Shown here one piece after another: positions 8,624 through 18,914 of a stretch of 64,000 nt of DNA. Position 1 is the stretch's first letter, and every line of letters begins with the position of its first letter. Under the pieces are notes generated by a model, which searched no databases, was not told the origin of the DNA, and was given only the letters and a program-made list of their open reading frames with translations. A program made the translations under genes and the position numbers. Source of the DNA: Pedobacter terrae (lineage in GTDB: Bacteria; Bacteroidota; Bacteroidia; Sphingobacteriales; Sphingobacteriaceae); NCBI RefSeq assembly GCF_900100705.1, contig NZ_FNCH01000018.1:36836-100835 (forward strand), read 5' to 3'.

Positions 8624-11407
8624 CTATTGGGTTGTTGATTGGTTTCTCTTAAACTCACTTGGCCTCAAGCCATATTTTGATTTGAATACTGTCGAAAAAT
8701 AATTTGGTGAGGAAAAACCGACCATATAGGTGATTTCTGCTATTGTATACCTTTCATTGATCAATAAAAATTTTGCCTTTTTTAGCCTTCTGTTTATAAT
8801 GTAGTCTGTTACACTACAATCCAGTAAGGCTTTTACTTTTCTGTATAACTGTACCCGTGAAACTCCCAGGGCTTTACTGATCTCTTCTACACTGAAGTTT
8901 TCATTGCTCAGGTTCTGTTCTACGAGACCAGAAAAATCATTTACAAATTTTTTATCCAGGCTTTTCGAAACGGGTTGCCTGTTTCCGGAACTGATGTCGC
9001 TTGTGTAGTGCGACTTTAGCAGTAGCCTGTTTTTCATGAGATTCCGCACAGTCGCCAGCAAATACTCATAATTGAAAGGTTTAACAATATAGGCATCTGC
9101 CATACTCTCGAAGCCATTGATCTGCTGTTCTAAACTGCTTTGTGCGGTGAGCAGGATGATGGGGATATGGGATGTACGAATGTCGGATTTGAGTTTCTCT
9201 GTAATTTTCTTCCCTGATAGGTCTGGCAGTACCACATCGCAGATAATCAGATCTGGTACTTGTTCGTAGGCAGAAGTGATTCCGCTCTCTCCGGTATTTG
9301 CAATAAATACCTCGTATTCCTTATCAAGTTTTTCAGACAAATAATGCAGAAGGTCTGCATTGTCTTCGATTATCAATACCGACCGTTCTTTTAATTCGCG
9401 CAACAAATCATGATTCTTTTCTCTCTTGAGATGCTCTAGTTCGCTTGTATAGATTTTTGCATTTTCATAAAGCTCTTCTCTTTCCGCCTGTTGGAGGTGT
9501 TTCTCTTCTTCTCGAAGGTGTAATGACCCAAGGGGTAGAGTAACGGTAAAGGTGGTACCCTGCCATTTCCGGCTTTCTACGGTTAGGTCTCCATGTAAAA
9601 GATTCATCAGTTCCTTCGATAGGGAAAGGCCCAATCCAGATCCTTTTTTTGCGTTCGAATCTGCTTGATAAAAATGTTCAAATATATGGATGATTTCTTC
9701 CTGATCCATTCCAGGTCCATTGTCCTCCACTTTAATAGAAACATGAGCATCATCTTTACTCACTGTAATGTGAACCGTTCCATTGGCTGGAGTGAATTTT
9801 AGTGCGTTAGATATCAGGTTGAAAATGACCTTGTCGAACATGTTCACATCAAACCATACGGTTATATCCGATTCTTTAGTGAAGAGTCTGAGGTCTATGT
9901 TCTGTTTCTTTGCAGCGAGCTGAAAGGTCTCAATGATGTCTGAAATAAAAGCGATAAGATTGTTCGATGTCGATCTTATGCGCATCTTACCATACTCAAT
10001 CCTCCTGTACTCAATGAGCTGGTTGATTAGGCGCAACAGGCGAAAAACATTTTTATTGATCAGTTTCAGGTTTTTTCCTGCAAGTGCATTAATTTTTTCA
10101 TTATTAATCAGATCTTCCAGGGGCGAGAGTATCAAGGTAAGGGGAGTCCGGAATTCATGAGATACATTGGTGAAGAAGTTCAGTTTGGCCTCTGTTGCTT
10201 CTTTAGCTTTTTCAGACATCTCAATAAGCTTATTACGCTGTTCAAGGATTTCGAGGTTATTCGCCTCCAGGTTTTTGTTGATTTTCCTGTTTTCCAGTAG
10301 GGAGAAAAAAGCCAATCCCCCGAACACCACAGAAAGTACCAAGGTAACCACGGTGACGTTTAAGGTAAGCTGTTGGTTGTCAAATAAAGAACGTTGTTCA
10401 GCCAGGAGAGATTGTTGCCGCTCGATATCTTTCTGCTGGCTGCTAAATTTGTTCCACTGCAGTTTCATAAGCTGAACATTCGATGAATCGATCACTACAG
10501 ACTGAAGGATATTTTTTTTGAGGATGGATTCTTTTCCAAGGATACGGAATGCTGTTGAAATTGCTTCTTTACCTCCTGTTGGGTAAAGCATACTAGCATC
10601 TATCACTTTGCCTTCGATCATTTGGAGACCACCGCCTTGTCCAGGTAGTGCATCTATTCCTATAATGGCTACCTTCCTTTTAATTCCAAGTTTATCCAGC
10701 GCTTCCCTGGCTCCGGAAGCCATCTGGTCATTGTGAGCAAAAATCAGGTCTGTGGTACGTAATGCCTCCTTCATTTTCAGCAGCTCCTCAATAGCGTGCG
10801 ATTTTAGCCAATCGCCATAGATCTGATTCGAAATTCTAATATTACCGGATTTTTGAAGTCCTTCAGAGAACCCCCTCTGGCGCTCTATTGTAGGAGAGGA
10901 GCCGGGAAGTCCCATAATTTCCATAATATTTCCTTTCCCCTTAAGCAGACCAGATACATACTGTCCGGCCATCTTGCCAATCTGATAGTTGTCTGCGCCG
11001 ACATAAGCCGTATAAGCCGATGATGATGTTTTGCGATCGATAATCACCACAGGGATGCCACTATTATAAGCCTGTTCAACGATTGGAGTGAGTGGCCTGG
11101 CCTCGTTAGGAGATATAATCAACAGATCAATGTCCATTTTTAATAGTTCCCCGACCTGTGAAATTTGTTTTTTATTGCTGTTGTTTGCATCTCTATATAC
11201 CAATGTGGCGCCTGGATGTAACGAAAGTTCCATTTTCATCTCTTCCAGCATGGTTTTTCGCCACAAATCCGAGCCAACGCATTGCGAAAATCCTATAACG
11301 TATTTTGGTTCCTTTTTCTTGTCGCTACAGCCACAAAGAATAGCCGTCAGGAAGACCAATATAAGTATCCTATGAAGGAAGTGAAGTCTTGCGGTCATAT
11401 TTATCAT
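8624..11407 (-). CDS. Hybrid two-component regulator with periplasmic sugar-binding sensor (fructan locus control)
   Basis: 927-residue one-protein signalling system. An N-terminal signal/anchor with lipobox-like LCGC (C27) is followed by a type I periplasmic sugar-binding domain at about 35-310 (VIGFSQCVGSDLWR, IDRKTSSSAYTAYVGADN, IFAHNDQMASGAREAL). A transmembrane helix lies at 350-371. The kinase has H417 in NVSHEFRTPLTLILSP and ATPase motifs EDNGPGM and GSGLGLSLSK. A receiver has D724 in LIICDVVLPDLSG. A C-terminal AraC-type DNA-binding domain covers about 825-925. This architecture matches the fructose-sensing hybrid regulator of Bacteroides fructan loci (BT1754). Its divergence from the porter-kinase-SusCD-GH32 block supports the same role here. 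Confidence 0.93.
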   Translation of the reverse strand: MINMTARLHFLHRILILVFLTAILCGCSDKKKEPKYVIGFSQCVGSDLWRKTMLEEMKMELSLHPGATLVYRDANNSNKKQISQVGELLKMDIDLLIISPNEARPLTPIVEQAYNSGIPVVIIDRKTSSSAYTAYVGADNYQIGKMAGQYVSGLLKGKGNIMEIMGLPGSSPTIERQRGFSEGLQKSGNIRISNQIYGDWLKSHAIEELLKMKEALRTTDLIFAHNDQMASGAREALDKLGIKRKVAIIGIDALPGQGGGLQMIEGKVIDASMLYPTGGKEAISTAFRILGKESILKKNILQSVVIDSSNVQLMKLQWNKFSSQQKDIERQQSLLAEQRSLFDNQQLTLNVTVVTLVLSVVFGGLAFFSLLENRKINKNLEANNLEILEQRNKLIEMSEKAKEATEAKLNFFTNVSHEFRTPLTLILSPLEDLINNEKINALAGKNLKLINKNVFRLLRLINQLIEYRRIEYGKMRIRSTSNNLIAFISDIIETFQLAAKKQNIDLRLFTKESDITVWFDVNMFDKVIFNLISNALKFTPANGTVHITVSKDDAHVSIKVEDNGPGMDQEEIIHIFEHFYQADSNAKKGSGLGLSLSKELMNLLHGDLTVESRKWQGTTFTVTLPLGSLHLREEEKHLQQAEREELYENAKIYTSELEHLKREKNHDLLRELKERSVLIIEDNADLLHYLSEKLDKEYEVFIANTGESGITSAYEQVPDLIICDVVLPDLSGKKITEKLKSDIRTSHIPIILLTAQSSLEQQINGFESMADAYIVKPFNYEYLLATVRNLMKNRLLLKSHYTSDISSGNRQPVSKSLDKKFVNDFSGLVEQNLSNENFSVEEISKALGVSRVQLYRKVKALLDCSVTDYIINRRLKKAKFLLINERYTIAEITYMVGFSSPNYFSTVFKSKYGLRPSEFKRNQSTTQ

Positions 11408-11732
11408 TTAATAAGGTCTGTGCGTGCACGGGCTGTATCTGGTTAGGATCCTGTTTGTAAGAAAATAATTCTAAAGATAATCAAATTTGAAACTTTAAGG
11501 AATTGGCGCCCCTCTTGGAGCGATGGGATGAAAGGTGCTGATGCATCAAAATCTTAATATTAATGTTTCAAAAGTGTAACTATATCAGATTAGTTAAAAA
11601 TAATAAATTTTAATAATCTGTTAATCAATCCTTTATGTGATGTGTCAGGATTGTATTTTTTTGGAACAGATTTGTTGACCTCGCTTCCTGTTTTTGACCA
11701 ACTTGCAATCCTCAACCAATAAATAAACCCTT
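11408..11732. promoter_or_regulatory. Divergent control region of fructan locus
   Basis: A 325-bp AT-rich gap lies between the divergent sensor/regulator and sugar-porter genes, so it must contain promoters in both directions and probably the binding site for the regulator's AraC domain. I saw no clear TAnnTTTG/TTG promoter pair or convincing repeat, so no precise site is claimed. Confidence 0.5.
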
Positions 11733-13067
11733 ATGAAAAAACACTCCGTCCTGGCTTGGTCCATGGTCGTAGCCCTAGGCGGCTTTCTGTTTGGATTCGA
11801 TACAGCTGTTATTTCAGGCGCTGAGAAATCCATTCAACAATTCTGGAACCTTTCTGCATTTGCGCATGGGCTTACCATATCCATTGCACTTATCGGTACG
11901 GTAATCGGCTCGCTGGTCGGATCCCGTCCATCTGATTATTTCGGAAGAAAAAATACACTTTATTTCGTAGCTGCTGCATACTTGCTCTCCTCGCTGGGTA
12001 CTGCTCTTGCAGATAACTGGTATATCTTTTTAGCATTCCGTTTCTTAGGCGGTTTGGGCGTGGGTATATCATCTGTAACTGCACCAATTTATATTTCAGA
12101 GGTATCCCCGGCACATAGAAGAGGCCGGCTTGTAGGGCTTTTCCAGTTCAATGTTGTACTGGGTATATTAATATCTTATCTTTCAAACTATCTGCTAAGC
12201 CAGGGAGGCGAGGCATCATGGAGATGGATGCTTGGTGTTCAGGCATTTCCTTCCATAATATTCCTGGTGCTAATCTACTTTATTCCTGAAAGCCCAAGAT
12301 GGCTTATACTTAAACGTGGCGCTTACGATAAGGCATTGGAAATCCTGCGCATCATCAATCCGCTAAACTGCAATGAAGAGCTTGCCGCTATTCAGAAGTC
12401 AGGTCATGATATGCTGCAAAACAAATCCTCAGACGGGCTTTTTTCAGGAAAATACAAAACACCTGTTATTCTGGCCGTGCTTTTTGCCTTCTTCAACCAG
12501 GTATCAGGAATAAACGCCATCATTTATTATGCGCCAAGAATTTTTGAGATGGCAGGGCTTGGTGCACATTCTTCGCTTTTATCCACTGTCGGTATTGGAA
12601 TGGTTAATTTTATATTTACACTACTGGCTATCAATATCATCGATAAAGTTGGTCGGAAAACCTTGATGTTTATCGGTTCCATAGGCCTTATTGTATCCCT
12701 TGGACTTGTTGCATTTGCTTTTCTAGGCGGTTCGTCCAGCGGTTTCGAAATTCCAATTTATGTCATGCTCTTTATTGCTTTCTTTGCTTTTTCTCAGGGT
12801 GCGGTTATCTGGGTATTCATTTCCGAAATCTTCCCAAATCAGGTCAGGGCAAAGGGACAAACACTAGGCAGTTCTACCCACTGGGTAATGGCAGCACTGA
12901 TTGCATTCTGCTTTCCCTATCTGGCAGAAGCATTTGGAGGCGCAAATATATTTTTCTTTTTCTCTGGGATGATGGTCCTGCAGTTGGTGTTCGTTTGGAA
13001 AATGATGCCTGAAACAAAGGGCAAGTCTCTGGAGCAGATAGGTGAAAATGTTGTTTTAGTACATTAA
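11733..13067 (+). CDS. MFS sugar porter, probable fructose importer
   Basis: 444-residue twelve-helix transporter of the sugar porter family. Diagnostic signatures are GGFLFGFDTAVISGAE in helix 1, DYFGRKN between helices 2 and 3, PESPRWL after helix 6, FNQVSGINAIIYYAPRIFE in helix 7, DKVGRKTL between helices 8 and 9 and PETKGKSLEQI at the end. It acts in the inner membrane, probably by proton symport. It is the first gene of the fructan block and is followed 7 bp later by a fructokinase-type gene, so fructose is the most likely substrate. The substrate is inferred from context only. Confidence 0.92.
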   Translation: MKKHSVLAWSMVVALGGFLFGFDTAVISGAEKSIQQFWNLSAFAHGLTISIALIGTVIGSLVGSRPSDYFGRKNTLYFVAAAYLLSSLGTALADNWYIFLAFRFLGGLGVGISSVTAPIYISEVSPAHRRGRLVGLFQFNVVLGILISYLSNYLLSQGGEASWRWMLGVQAFPSIIFLVLIYFIPESPRWLILKRGAYDKALEILRIINPLNCNEELAAIQKSGHDMLQNKSSDGLFSGKYKTPVILAVLFAFFNQVSGINAIIYYAPRIFEMAGLGAHSSLLSTVGIGMVNFIFTLLAINIIDKVGRKTLMFIGSIGLIVSLGLVAFAFLGGSSSGFEIPIYVMLFIAFFAFSQGAVIWVFISEIFPNQVRAKGQTLGSSTHWVMAALIAFCFPYLAEAFGGANIFFFFSGMMVLQLVFVWKMMPETKGKSLEQIGENVVLVH

Positions 13068-13074
13068 TTGATAT

Positions 13075-14034
13075 ATGAATAATATGATAAATAACCTCAG
13101 CCACAGTTCCACTCCAGCCACGTGTTACGGAGAAATTCTGTGGGACGTGTTGCCAGACGGTCCGCAGCCCGGAGGAGCACCATTAAATGTTGCTTATCAC
13201 CTCAATAAGTTAGGGATGGGTTCAAGCCTGATCACCCGGATTGGCAAGGATGAAAATGGACAGAAACTCCTTGAACTGATGGAAAACTGGGGAATAAACA
13301 CCGGGCTTCTACAAGTTGATGAGCAATATGAAACCAGCCAGGTGCTGGCTAAAATGAACAACGGAAATGAAGTCAGTTATGAAATCGTATTTCCGGTGGC
13401 CTGGGATTTTATTGATCAAGGCCAACAACTCATTAAGCACATCAAACCGTCAAGTTACTTTATTTTCGGAAGTTTAGCGTCCAGAAACGAAACCTCAAGA
13501 AATACCCTCTACAATCTGTTGGATAACGACGCCATTAAGGTTTTTGACATCAATCTCCGTCCGCCCTTTATCAATCAGGCTCAGTTAGGTCATTTATTAT
13601 CGAAGGCAGACATTGTCAAGTTTAATGAGGCGGAGCTGGGTATTGTACAAATTATGTTCGGTGGTTCTTTAAAAGGGGAAGCAGATCAGGTACGGTTCAT
13701 ACAAGAGCGGTTCAAAATCCCCGAGGTTATTGTAACCAAAGGCGAGTTTGGTGCCGCATACTATAATCTAGATAAGGCCTATAATGTTTGGGGAAATGAG
13801 GTAAAGGTAAAGGATACAATTGGTAGTGGCGATTCTTTTTTGGCGGCTTTTATCGCTGCACATAATCGGCAGGAGCAACCCTTGCAGATCCTTAAAAAAG
13901 CGATTGCGATGGGGGCCTTTATTGCAACCAAGAAGGGCGGATGCCCCGAATACAAATTTGATGATTACCAGGCTTTCTATAACGAATTATTTGCTACAAA
14001 ACCTGACCGTAATAGTACGCATCATGCTGCTTAA
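13075..14034 (+). CDS. PfkB-family fructokinase
   Basis: 319-residue ribokinase-fold sugar kinase. The N-terminal signature is GEILWDVLPDGPQPGGAPLNVAYHL, typical of fructokinases. The C-terminal PfkB signature is DTIGSGDSFLAAF (about 242-254), whose Asp is the catalytic base and whose GSGD loop holds the anion hole. It would convert fructose to fructose 6-phosphate in the cytoplasm. The gene starts 7 bp after the porter stop and lies inside the fructan locus, so the two supply the end of the pathway. The start chosen is the first methionine; MINNL three codons later is also possible. Confidence 0.92.
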   Translation: MNNMINNLSHSSTPATCYGEILWDVLPDGPQPGGAPLNVAYHLNKLGMGSSLITRIGKDENGQKLLELMENWGINTGLLQVDEQYETSQVLAKMNNGNEVSYEIVFPVAWDFIDQGQQLIKHIKPSSYFIFGSLASRNETSRNTLYNLLDNDAIKVFDINLRPPFINQAQLGHLLSKADIVKFNEAELGIVQIMFGGSLKGEADQVRFIQERFKIPEVIVTKGEFGAAYYNLDKAYNVWGNEVKVKDTIGSGDSFLAAFIAAHNRQEQPLQILKKAIAMGAFIATKKGGCPEYKFDDYQAFYNELFATKPDRNSTHHAA

Positions 14035-14111
14035 CGGTTAATAAAATAAATACACTACATAAGCGGCAAATGCTGATTATATAGAAAACTAACCATTATA
14101 AACCATATTTT

Positions 14112-17100
14112 ATGAGAAAACTAATACTTTGCTGTGTTCTTGTGTTTTGCTTTATAGCAAGTACATATGCACAAATCCGAAACATTACCGGAACGGTTAC
14201 CGATAAATCCTCAAAACCAGTCCCGGGAGCTACCATCTATAATGTAGAAACTGGTAAATCAACCCAAACAGACGAAAAGGGAAAGTTTTTAATCCAGGCC
14301 GCAGCAGGACAAACCCTTCGATTTATTTACATGGGTGCTCAGACGGTTAATTCCAAAGTTGGCAGTACCTCTGTAGTAGACGCACAACTGGAAGTCTCTG
14401 CCACCAACCTGAACGATGTGGTGGTAACCGGCTACCAAACGGAAAGAAAAAAAGATCTTACAGGCGATGTGGCCATTGTGGATGTAGATGAACTTAAAAA
14501 ACAATCTGTAGCCAATCCGATGAAAGCCTTACAGGGCCAGGTAGCAGGGGTATACATCACCGGGAATGGATCGCCCAGCGCTCCGGCAACCATCCGAATC
14601 AGGGGTATCGGAACTTTAAATAACAATGATCCCCTATACATTATCGATGGCGTACCTACCAAGTCAGGCATGCATGAACTCAATCAGGCTGATATCGAAT
14701 CGATGCAGATCCTTAAAGACGCTTCATCTGCCAGTATTTATGGCGCCAGGGCAGGAAACGGCGTAATTGTAATCACCACTAAAAAGGGAAAAACAGGTAA
14801 GACACAGTTGAGCGGAAATGCATATTCTTCGCTTTCTACCTATGTAAATAAGTTAGAGATGCTGAATGCAGAAGGTTATGGTAAAATTTTGTGGCAGGCC
14901 TATGTCAACAAAAACCTCGACCCGAATTCGAACGGATTGCGTTATCAGTTTGATTGGAAGGTAGACCCAAATACCAATCAGCCTGTATTGAACAAAGTGC
15001 TTTTACCCGAATTTCTAAACGCCACACAAACCCTTCGCACTTCAGATACAGATTGGTTTAAAGAAATATCCCAGCTTGGTATCATTCAGAATTATGATGC
15101 CCAGGTTTCAAGCGGAACTGAAAACGGACATTATTTACTTTCTCTGGGCTACTTTGACAACAAAGGCATTGTAAGAACAACCGGGTTCAACCGTATTTCG
15201 GCGAGAATAAATTCAGACTATAAGTTATTCAATGGAGCATTAACGATAGGTCAGAACCTGAGTATAACCAAAACAAAAGAAGTTGCTGCCGATATTATTA
15301 ATTCTGCGCTGCAGGCATTGCCTATTATACCTGTGCACACCGTAGACGGCATAGGCTGGGGTGGTCCGGTAGACGGGATGAACGATCGCCAGAACCCTGT
15401 CCGGGTGCTGGAAGACAATCAACAGAATGGTTATGACTTCATGAGATTGTTTGGTAATTTCTTTGCAGATGTTAAAATCGCAAAAGGTTTGGTATTCAAA
15501 TCCAATTTCGGGATTGATTACGGTGACTACACCAGCAGGAACTGGCAAAAAAAATACCAGAGTGGTTACCTGGTTAATGATGTGAACAAAGTAATCAATA
15601 CCCAGACACACAATGTAAAAACCACCTGGACCAATACCTTGAATTACAGCCTGGAGTCGGGCAATCATCGCCTTAATGCCTTTGCAGGAACTGAACACTA
15701 TGTAGAGAACTCCAACACTTTTATGGCTTCGAGGGAAGGATTTGTGTTAGAAGACCCTGATTACCTTTATTTAGATGCCGGTACTGGTATAAAAGACAAC
15801 AGCGGCAGTGGTGCAAAAAATGTGCTCATGTCTTACATTGGTAGAGCAAACTATTCTTATATGGATCGCTACCTCCTGTCTGCAACCATCAGAAGAGACG
15901 GTTCTTCCAGGTTTGGTGCAAATAACAAATACGGTTGGTTCCCTGCATTTTCAGGCGCCTGGCGGATTAGCGAAGAATCTTTTGTAAAGAATAATACCTC
16001 AATTGTTGACGATCTGAAACTTCATGCAGGATGGGGAAAAACTGGTAATCAGGAGATTAATAACAATGCGATTTATAATATTTACCTGTCCAATTACAAT
16101 ATCACCGCTTACGATATCAATGGAAATAAAAGCGGCGTACTTCCTTCAGGATTTTATCTGTCGCAGAATGCCAATCCAAACCTGCGTTGGGAAGCAACAG
16201 AAATGAGCAATGCTGCCCTGGACTTTTCACTTTGGAAACAAAAACTTTATGGCAGTGTTGGCTATTACATTAAGAAAACCACTGGCATATTATTGCTTCC
16301 TCCATACATTGGTGTACTTGGAGAAGGCGGTAATACCTATGTAAACGGTGCATCTATGGAAAACCGTGGATTCGAACTATCCCTGGGCCACAAAAGCCGC
16401 CTAACGGATGATTTAAGTATCGATGTGAACGGAAATTTCGATATGGTTAGAAATAAGGTTACCTATTTGCCTCCGGCAGTAGTGAACGCTTACGGAGGTG
16501 ATGGCAAGGGACAGAATATTCTGGGGAGAACTGTTGGATCTTTCTTCGGTTATGTCACTGATGGTCTTTTCAGGACTCAGGCCGAAGTTAATAATTCTGC
16601 TTCGCAACCTAACAAGGGACTTGGCAGAATCCGTTATGTGGATTTAAACCATGACGGTGTTATCGATGTAAATGACCAAACCTGGATTGGAAATCCGCTG
16701 CCTAAATATACTTATGGGTTCAACGCAAATATCAACTACAAAAATTTTGATTTCTCTTTTCTTCTGCAGGGTATAGGTGATGTAGCTGTACGAAATGATG
16801 CCAAATCTTATACGGATTTCTGGAGTGCCGTTGAATCTTCTTCAAATAAAGGCGCGAGACTGTTAAACGCATGGTCACCTTCCAACCCAAATTCTGATAT
16901 TCCTGCAGTAGCGTTAACCGATGATAATAACGAGGCCCGTCTTTCAACCTATTTTATAGAAAACGGCTCTTATCTTAAATTGAGAAATGCACAGATTGGC
17001 TATACATTTAACAAACAGCTGATCAGTAAGTTAAAAATGCAGAATCTTCGTGTATATATCGGAGGAGATAATTTAGCCATTTTAATGAAGTCGAAATCTT

Positions 17101-17183
17101 TCACCGGTCTGGATCCGGAGACACCGGGATTCGGCTACCCTAACCCACTGGTTGTTACAGCCGGAATTAACGTAAGATTTTAA
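14112..17183 (+). CDS. SusC-like TonB-dependent outer-membrane transporter
   Basis: 1023-residue outer-membrane protein with signal peptide (MRKLILCCVLVFCFIASTYAQ). A carboxypeptidase-regulatory-like domain at about 24-95 (ITGTVTDKSSKPVPGATIYNV) is followed by NLNDVVVTGYQTERKKDLTGDVAIV, the usual segment before the plug. The plug shows VYITGNGSPSAPATIRIRGIGTLNNNDPLYIIDGVP and DASSASIYGARAGNGVIVITTKKG. A C-terminal beta-barrel ends with aromatic/apolar VTAGINVRF. It pairs with the SusD 15 bp downstream to bind and import fructo-oligosaccharides at the cost of TonB energy. The substrate follows from the GH32 neighbours. Confidence 0.96.
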   Translation: MRKLILCCVLVFCFIASTYAQIRNITGTVTDKSSKPVPGATIYNVETGKSTQTDEKGKFLIQAAAGQTLRFIYMGAQTVNSKVGSTSVVDAQLEVSATNLNDVVVTGYQTERKKDLTGDVAIVDVDELKKQSVANPMKALQGQVAGVYITGNGSPSAPATIRIRGIGTLNNNDPLYIIDGVPTKSGMHELNQADIESMQILKDASSASIYGARAGNGVIVITTKKGKTGKTQLSGNAYSSLSTYVNKLEMLNAEGYGKILWQAYVNKNLDPNSNGLRYQFDWKVDPNTNQPVLNKVLLPEFLNATQTLRTSDTDWFKEISQLGIIQNYDAQVSSGTENGHYLLSLGYFDNKGIVRTTGFNRISARINSDYKLFNGALTIGQNLSITKTKEVAADIINSALQALPIIPVHTVDGIGWGGPVDGMNDRQNPVRVLEDNQQNGYDFMRLFGNFFADVKIAKGLVFKSNFGIDYGDYTSRNWQKKYQSGYLVNDVNKVINTQTHNVKTTWTNTLNYSLESGNHRLNAFAGTEHYVENSNTFMASREGFVLEDPDYLYLDAGTGIKDNSGSGAKNVLMSYIGRANYSYMDRYLLSATIRRDGSSRFGANNKYGWFPAFSGAWRISEESFVKNNTSIVDDLKLHAGWGKTGNQEINNNAIYNIYLSNYNITAYDINGNKSGVLPSGFYLSQNANPNLRWEATEMSNAALDFSLWKQKLYGSVGYYIKKTTGILLLPPYIGVLGEGGNTYVNGASMENRGFELSLGHKSRLTDDLSIDVNGNFDMVRNKVTYLPPAVVNAYGGDGKGQNILGRTVGSFFGYVTDGLFRTQAEVNNSASQPNKGLGRIRYVDLNHDGVIDVNDQTWIGNPLPKYTYGFNANINYKNFDFSFLLQGIGDVAVRNDAKSYTDFWSAVESSSNKGARLLNAWSPSNPNSDIPAVALTDDNNEARLSTYFIENGSYLKLRNAQIGYTFNKQLISKLKMQNLRVYIGGDNLAILMKSKSFTGLDPETPGFGYPNPLVVTAGINVRF

Positions 17184-17198
17184 TAATTGATATTTATT

Positions 17199-18896
17199 AT
17201 GAAAAAATATATAATCACCCTTGCTGTATCGCTAATATTAGCTACAGGCTGCAAAAAAGCACTTGAAGTAGGGCCTAAGGGTTCGCTTAACGAAAGCCAG
17301 GTGGCCACTCCGGCACAGGCCGAGGGCTTTGTTACCGCCGCCTATTCACAATTAGGAAACGATGAAATTAACAGGGCATTTAGTATGTACCAATATGGGA
17401 ATATCCGCGCTGATGATGCCTATAAAGGCGGCGGCGGTATCAATGATGGAGATGTTTTCCATAATATGGAGACTTTTATTGCCTCCAGACCTGACCAATG
17501 GAACTATGACGGTATCTGGTTTAATATTTATGTAGGCATCAGGAGGGCAAATGAAGGCATCAGGGTGTTAAGCAAATTTAGCGAAGCTGAATATCCCTTG
17601 GTTAAAACCCGTTTAGCAGAACTTCGTTTCTTACGTGGTTACTGGTACCTGATGGTAGAAAACCTGTTTAAAAATATCCCATATATTGATGATACAGTAC
17701 CTTCAGATGACTACAAATTAGTGAAGAACAATGCATTGAGCAGGGATCAGATTTTAGAGAAGATTGCCGGCGATTTTCAAGCTGCTGCCGAGGCATTACC
17801 GGCAACCCAGCCACAGATAGGAAGAGCCAACAAATTTGCTGCTTACGCTTTTTTGGCGAAAACACGTTTGTTCCAGGCGTATACGCAGAATGCAACACAC
17901 GCTGTAACAGGAATAGACCAGAACCGTTTACAACAGGTTATTGATGCATCTGATCAGGTGTTAGCCTCATCCTACAAGCTACAGGCAGATTTTGCAAATA
18001 ATTTCACATCTGGAACCTTTGAAAATGGTACTGAAGCCATTATGTCCGTTCAGTTTTCCAGTAATGATGGCGCAGGACGTGGCCGGGTGAACTTTGGTGA
18101 TATGCTTACGGTGCCACAAGGTATTGGATGCTGCGATTTTCAAAAACCATCACAAACGCTGATGAATGCTTTCAGAACAACAACTACAGGCTTACCATTA
18201 TTTGATACTTTCAACCAGCAAAATGTCGATTTCGCTACAAATACAGTCGATCCACGCGTAGACCACACCATATCACGTCCCGGGGCTCCATGGAAATATG
18301 ATCCGGCAAGAGTGGTTACAGCTAGCTGGAGCAGGAATATTCCGCTGTATGGAACTTATAATTCCATGAAAGAAAACGTATCACCAGATTGTGACTGTTT
18401 TATAAATATTGCTCCCTTTTTCGGCAATACAAAAGCCAGGATCATGATTAGGTTAGCTGATGTGATGTTATTTAAAGCAGAGGCGCTGATAGAACTGGGC
18501 AGGCAGACGGAGGCTTTACCGATTATAAATGCCATAAGAGACCGGGCATCTAAAAGTACAGCAAAACTGGTGATGGCTAACGGACAGCCTACCTCTAAAT
18601 ACAACGTACAGCAATATGTTCCAGGAACAAACATCGTTTGGGATCAGGCAAACGCCAGAAAGGCCCTGCGATTTGAACGTCGTTTAGAAATGGCGCTGGA
18701 AGGCGAAAGGTTTTTTGATCTCATCCGATGGGGCGTAGCCGATCAGGTGATCAACTCCTTTTTTGATTCGGAAAAAAGTACCAGAAGTATTTATACTACT
18801 GCAAGATTTACAAAAGGAAGAGACGAATACCTGCCTATTCCTCAAAATCAAATCTTCTTTAGTGAAAATAACTATGTTCAAAATCCAGGTTACTAA
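17199..18896 (+). CDS. SusD-like glycan-binding lipoprotein
   Basis: 565 residues from the ATG of MKKYIITLAVSLILATGC; a TTG four codons upstream is less likely. The lipobox ends at Cys18, so the protein is lipid-anchored and, as in the family, surface exposed as a lid on SusC. Family hallmarks include RFLRGYWYLMVENLFKNIPY, IMIRLADVMLFKAEALIELG and the C-terminal LRFERRLEMALEGERFFDLIRWG and YLPIPQNQI. It is directly downstream of the SusC gene. Its likely ligand is levan- or inulin-type fructan oligomers, inferred from the locus. Confidence 0.96.
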   Translation: MKKYIITLAVSLILATGCKKALEVGPKGSLNESQVATPAQAEGFVTAAYSQLGNDEINRAFSMYQYGNIRADDAYKGGGGINDGDVFHNMETFIASRPDQWNYDGIWFNIYVGIRRANEGIRVLSKFSEAEYPLVKTRLAELRFLRGYWYLMVENLFKNIPYIDDTVPSDDYKLVKNNALSRDQILEKIAGDFQAAAEALPATQPQIGRANKFAAYAFLAKTRLFQAYTQNATHAVTGIDQNRLQQVIDASDQVLASSYKLQADFANNFTSGTFENGTEAIMSVQFSSNDGAGRGRVNFGDMLTVPQGIGCCDFQKPSQTLMNAFRTTTTGLPLFDTFNQQNVDFATNTVDPRVDHTISRPGAPWKYDPARVVTASWSRNIPLYGTYNSMKENVSPDCDCFINIAPFFGNTKARIMIRLADVMLFKAEALIELGRQTEALPIINAIRDRASKSTAKLVMANGQPTSKYNVQQYVPGTNIVWDQANARKALRFERRLEMALEGERFFDLIRWGVADQVINSFFDSEKSTRSIYTTARFTKGRDEYLPIPQNQIFFSENNYVQNPGY

Positions 18897-18914
18897 CCTC
18901 TAAATGATTAGAAA

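Noticed and set aside
9933..10475. Two plus-strand frames within the fructan sensor gene
   Set aside because: Antisense to well-conserved kinase domain; no start signal or family match.
17187..17198. TTG start for SusD
   Set aside because: The ATG four codons later begins a standard lipoprotein signal and has better spacing.
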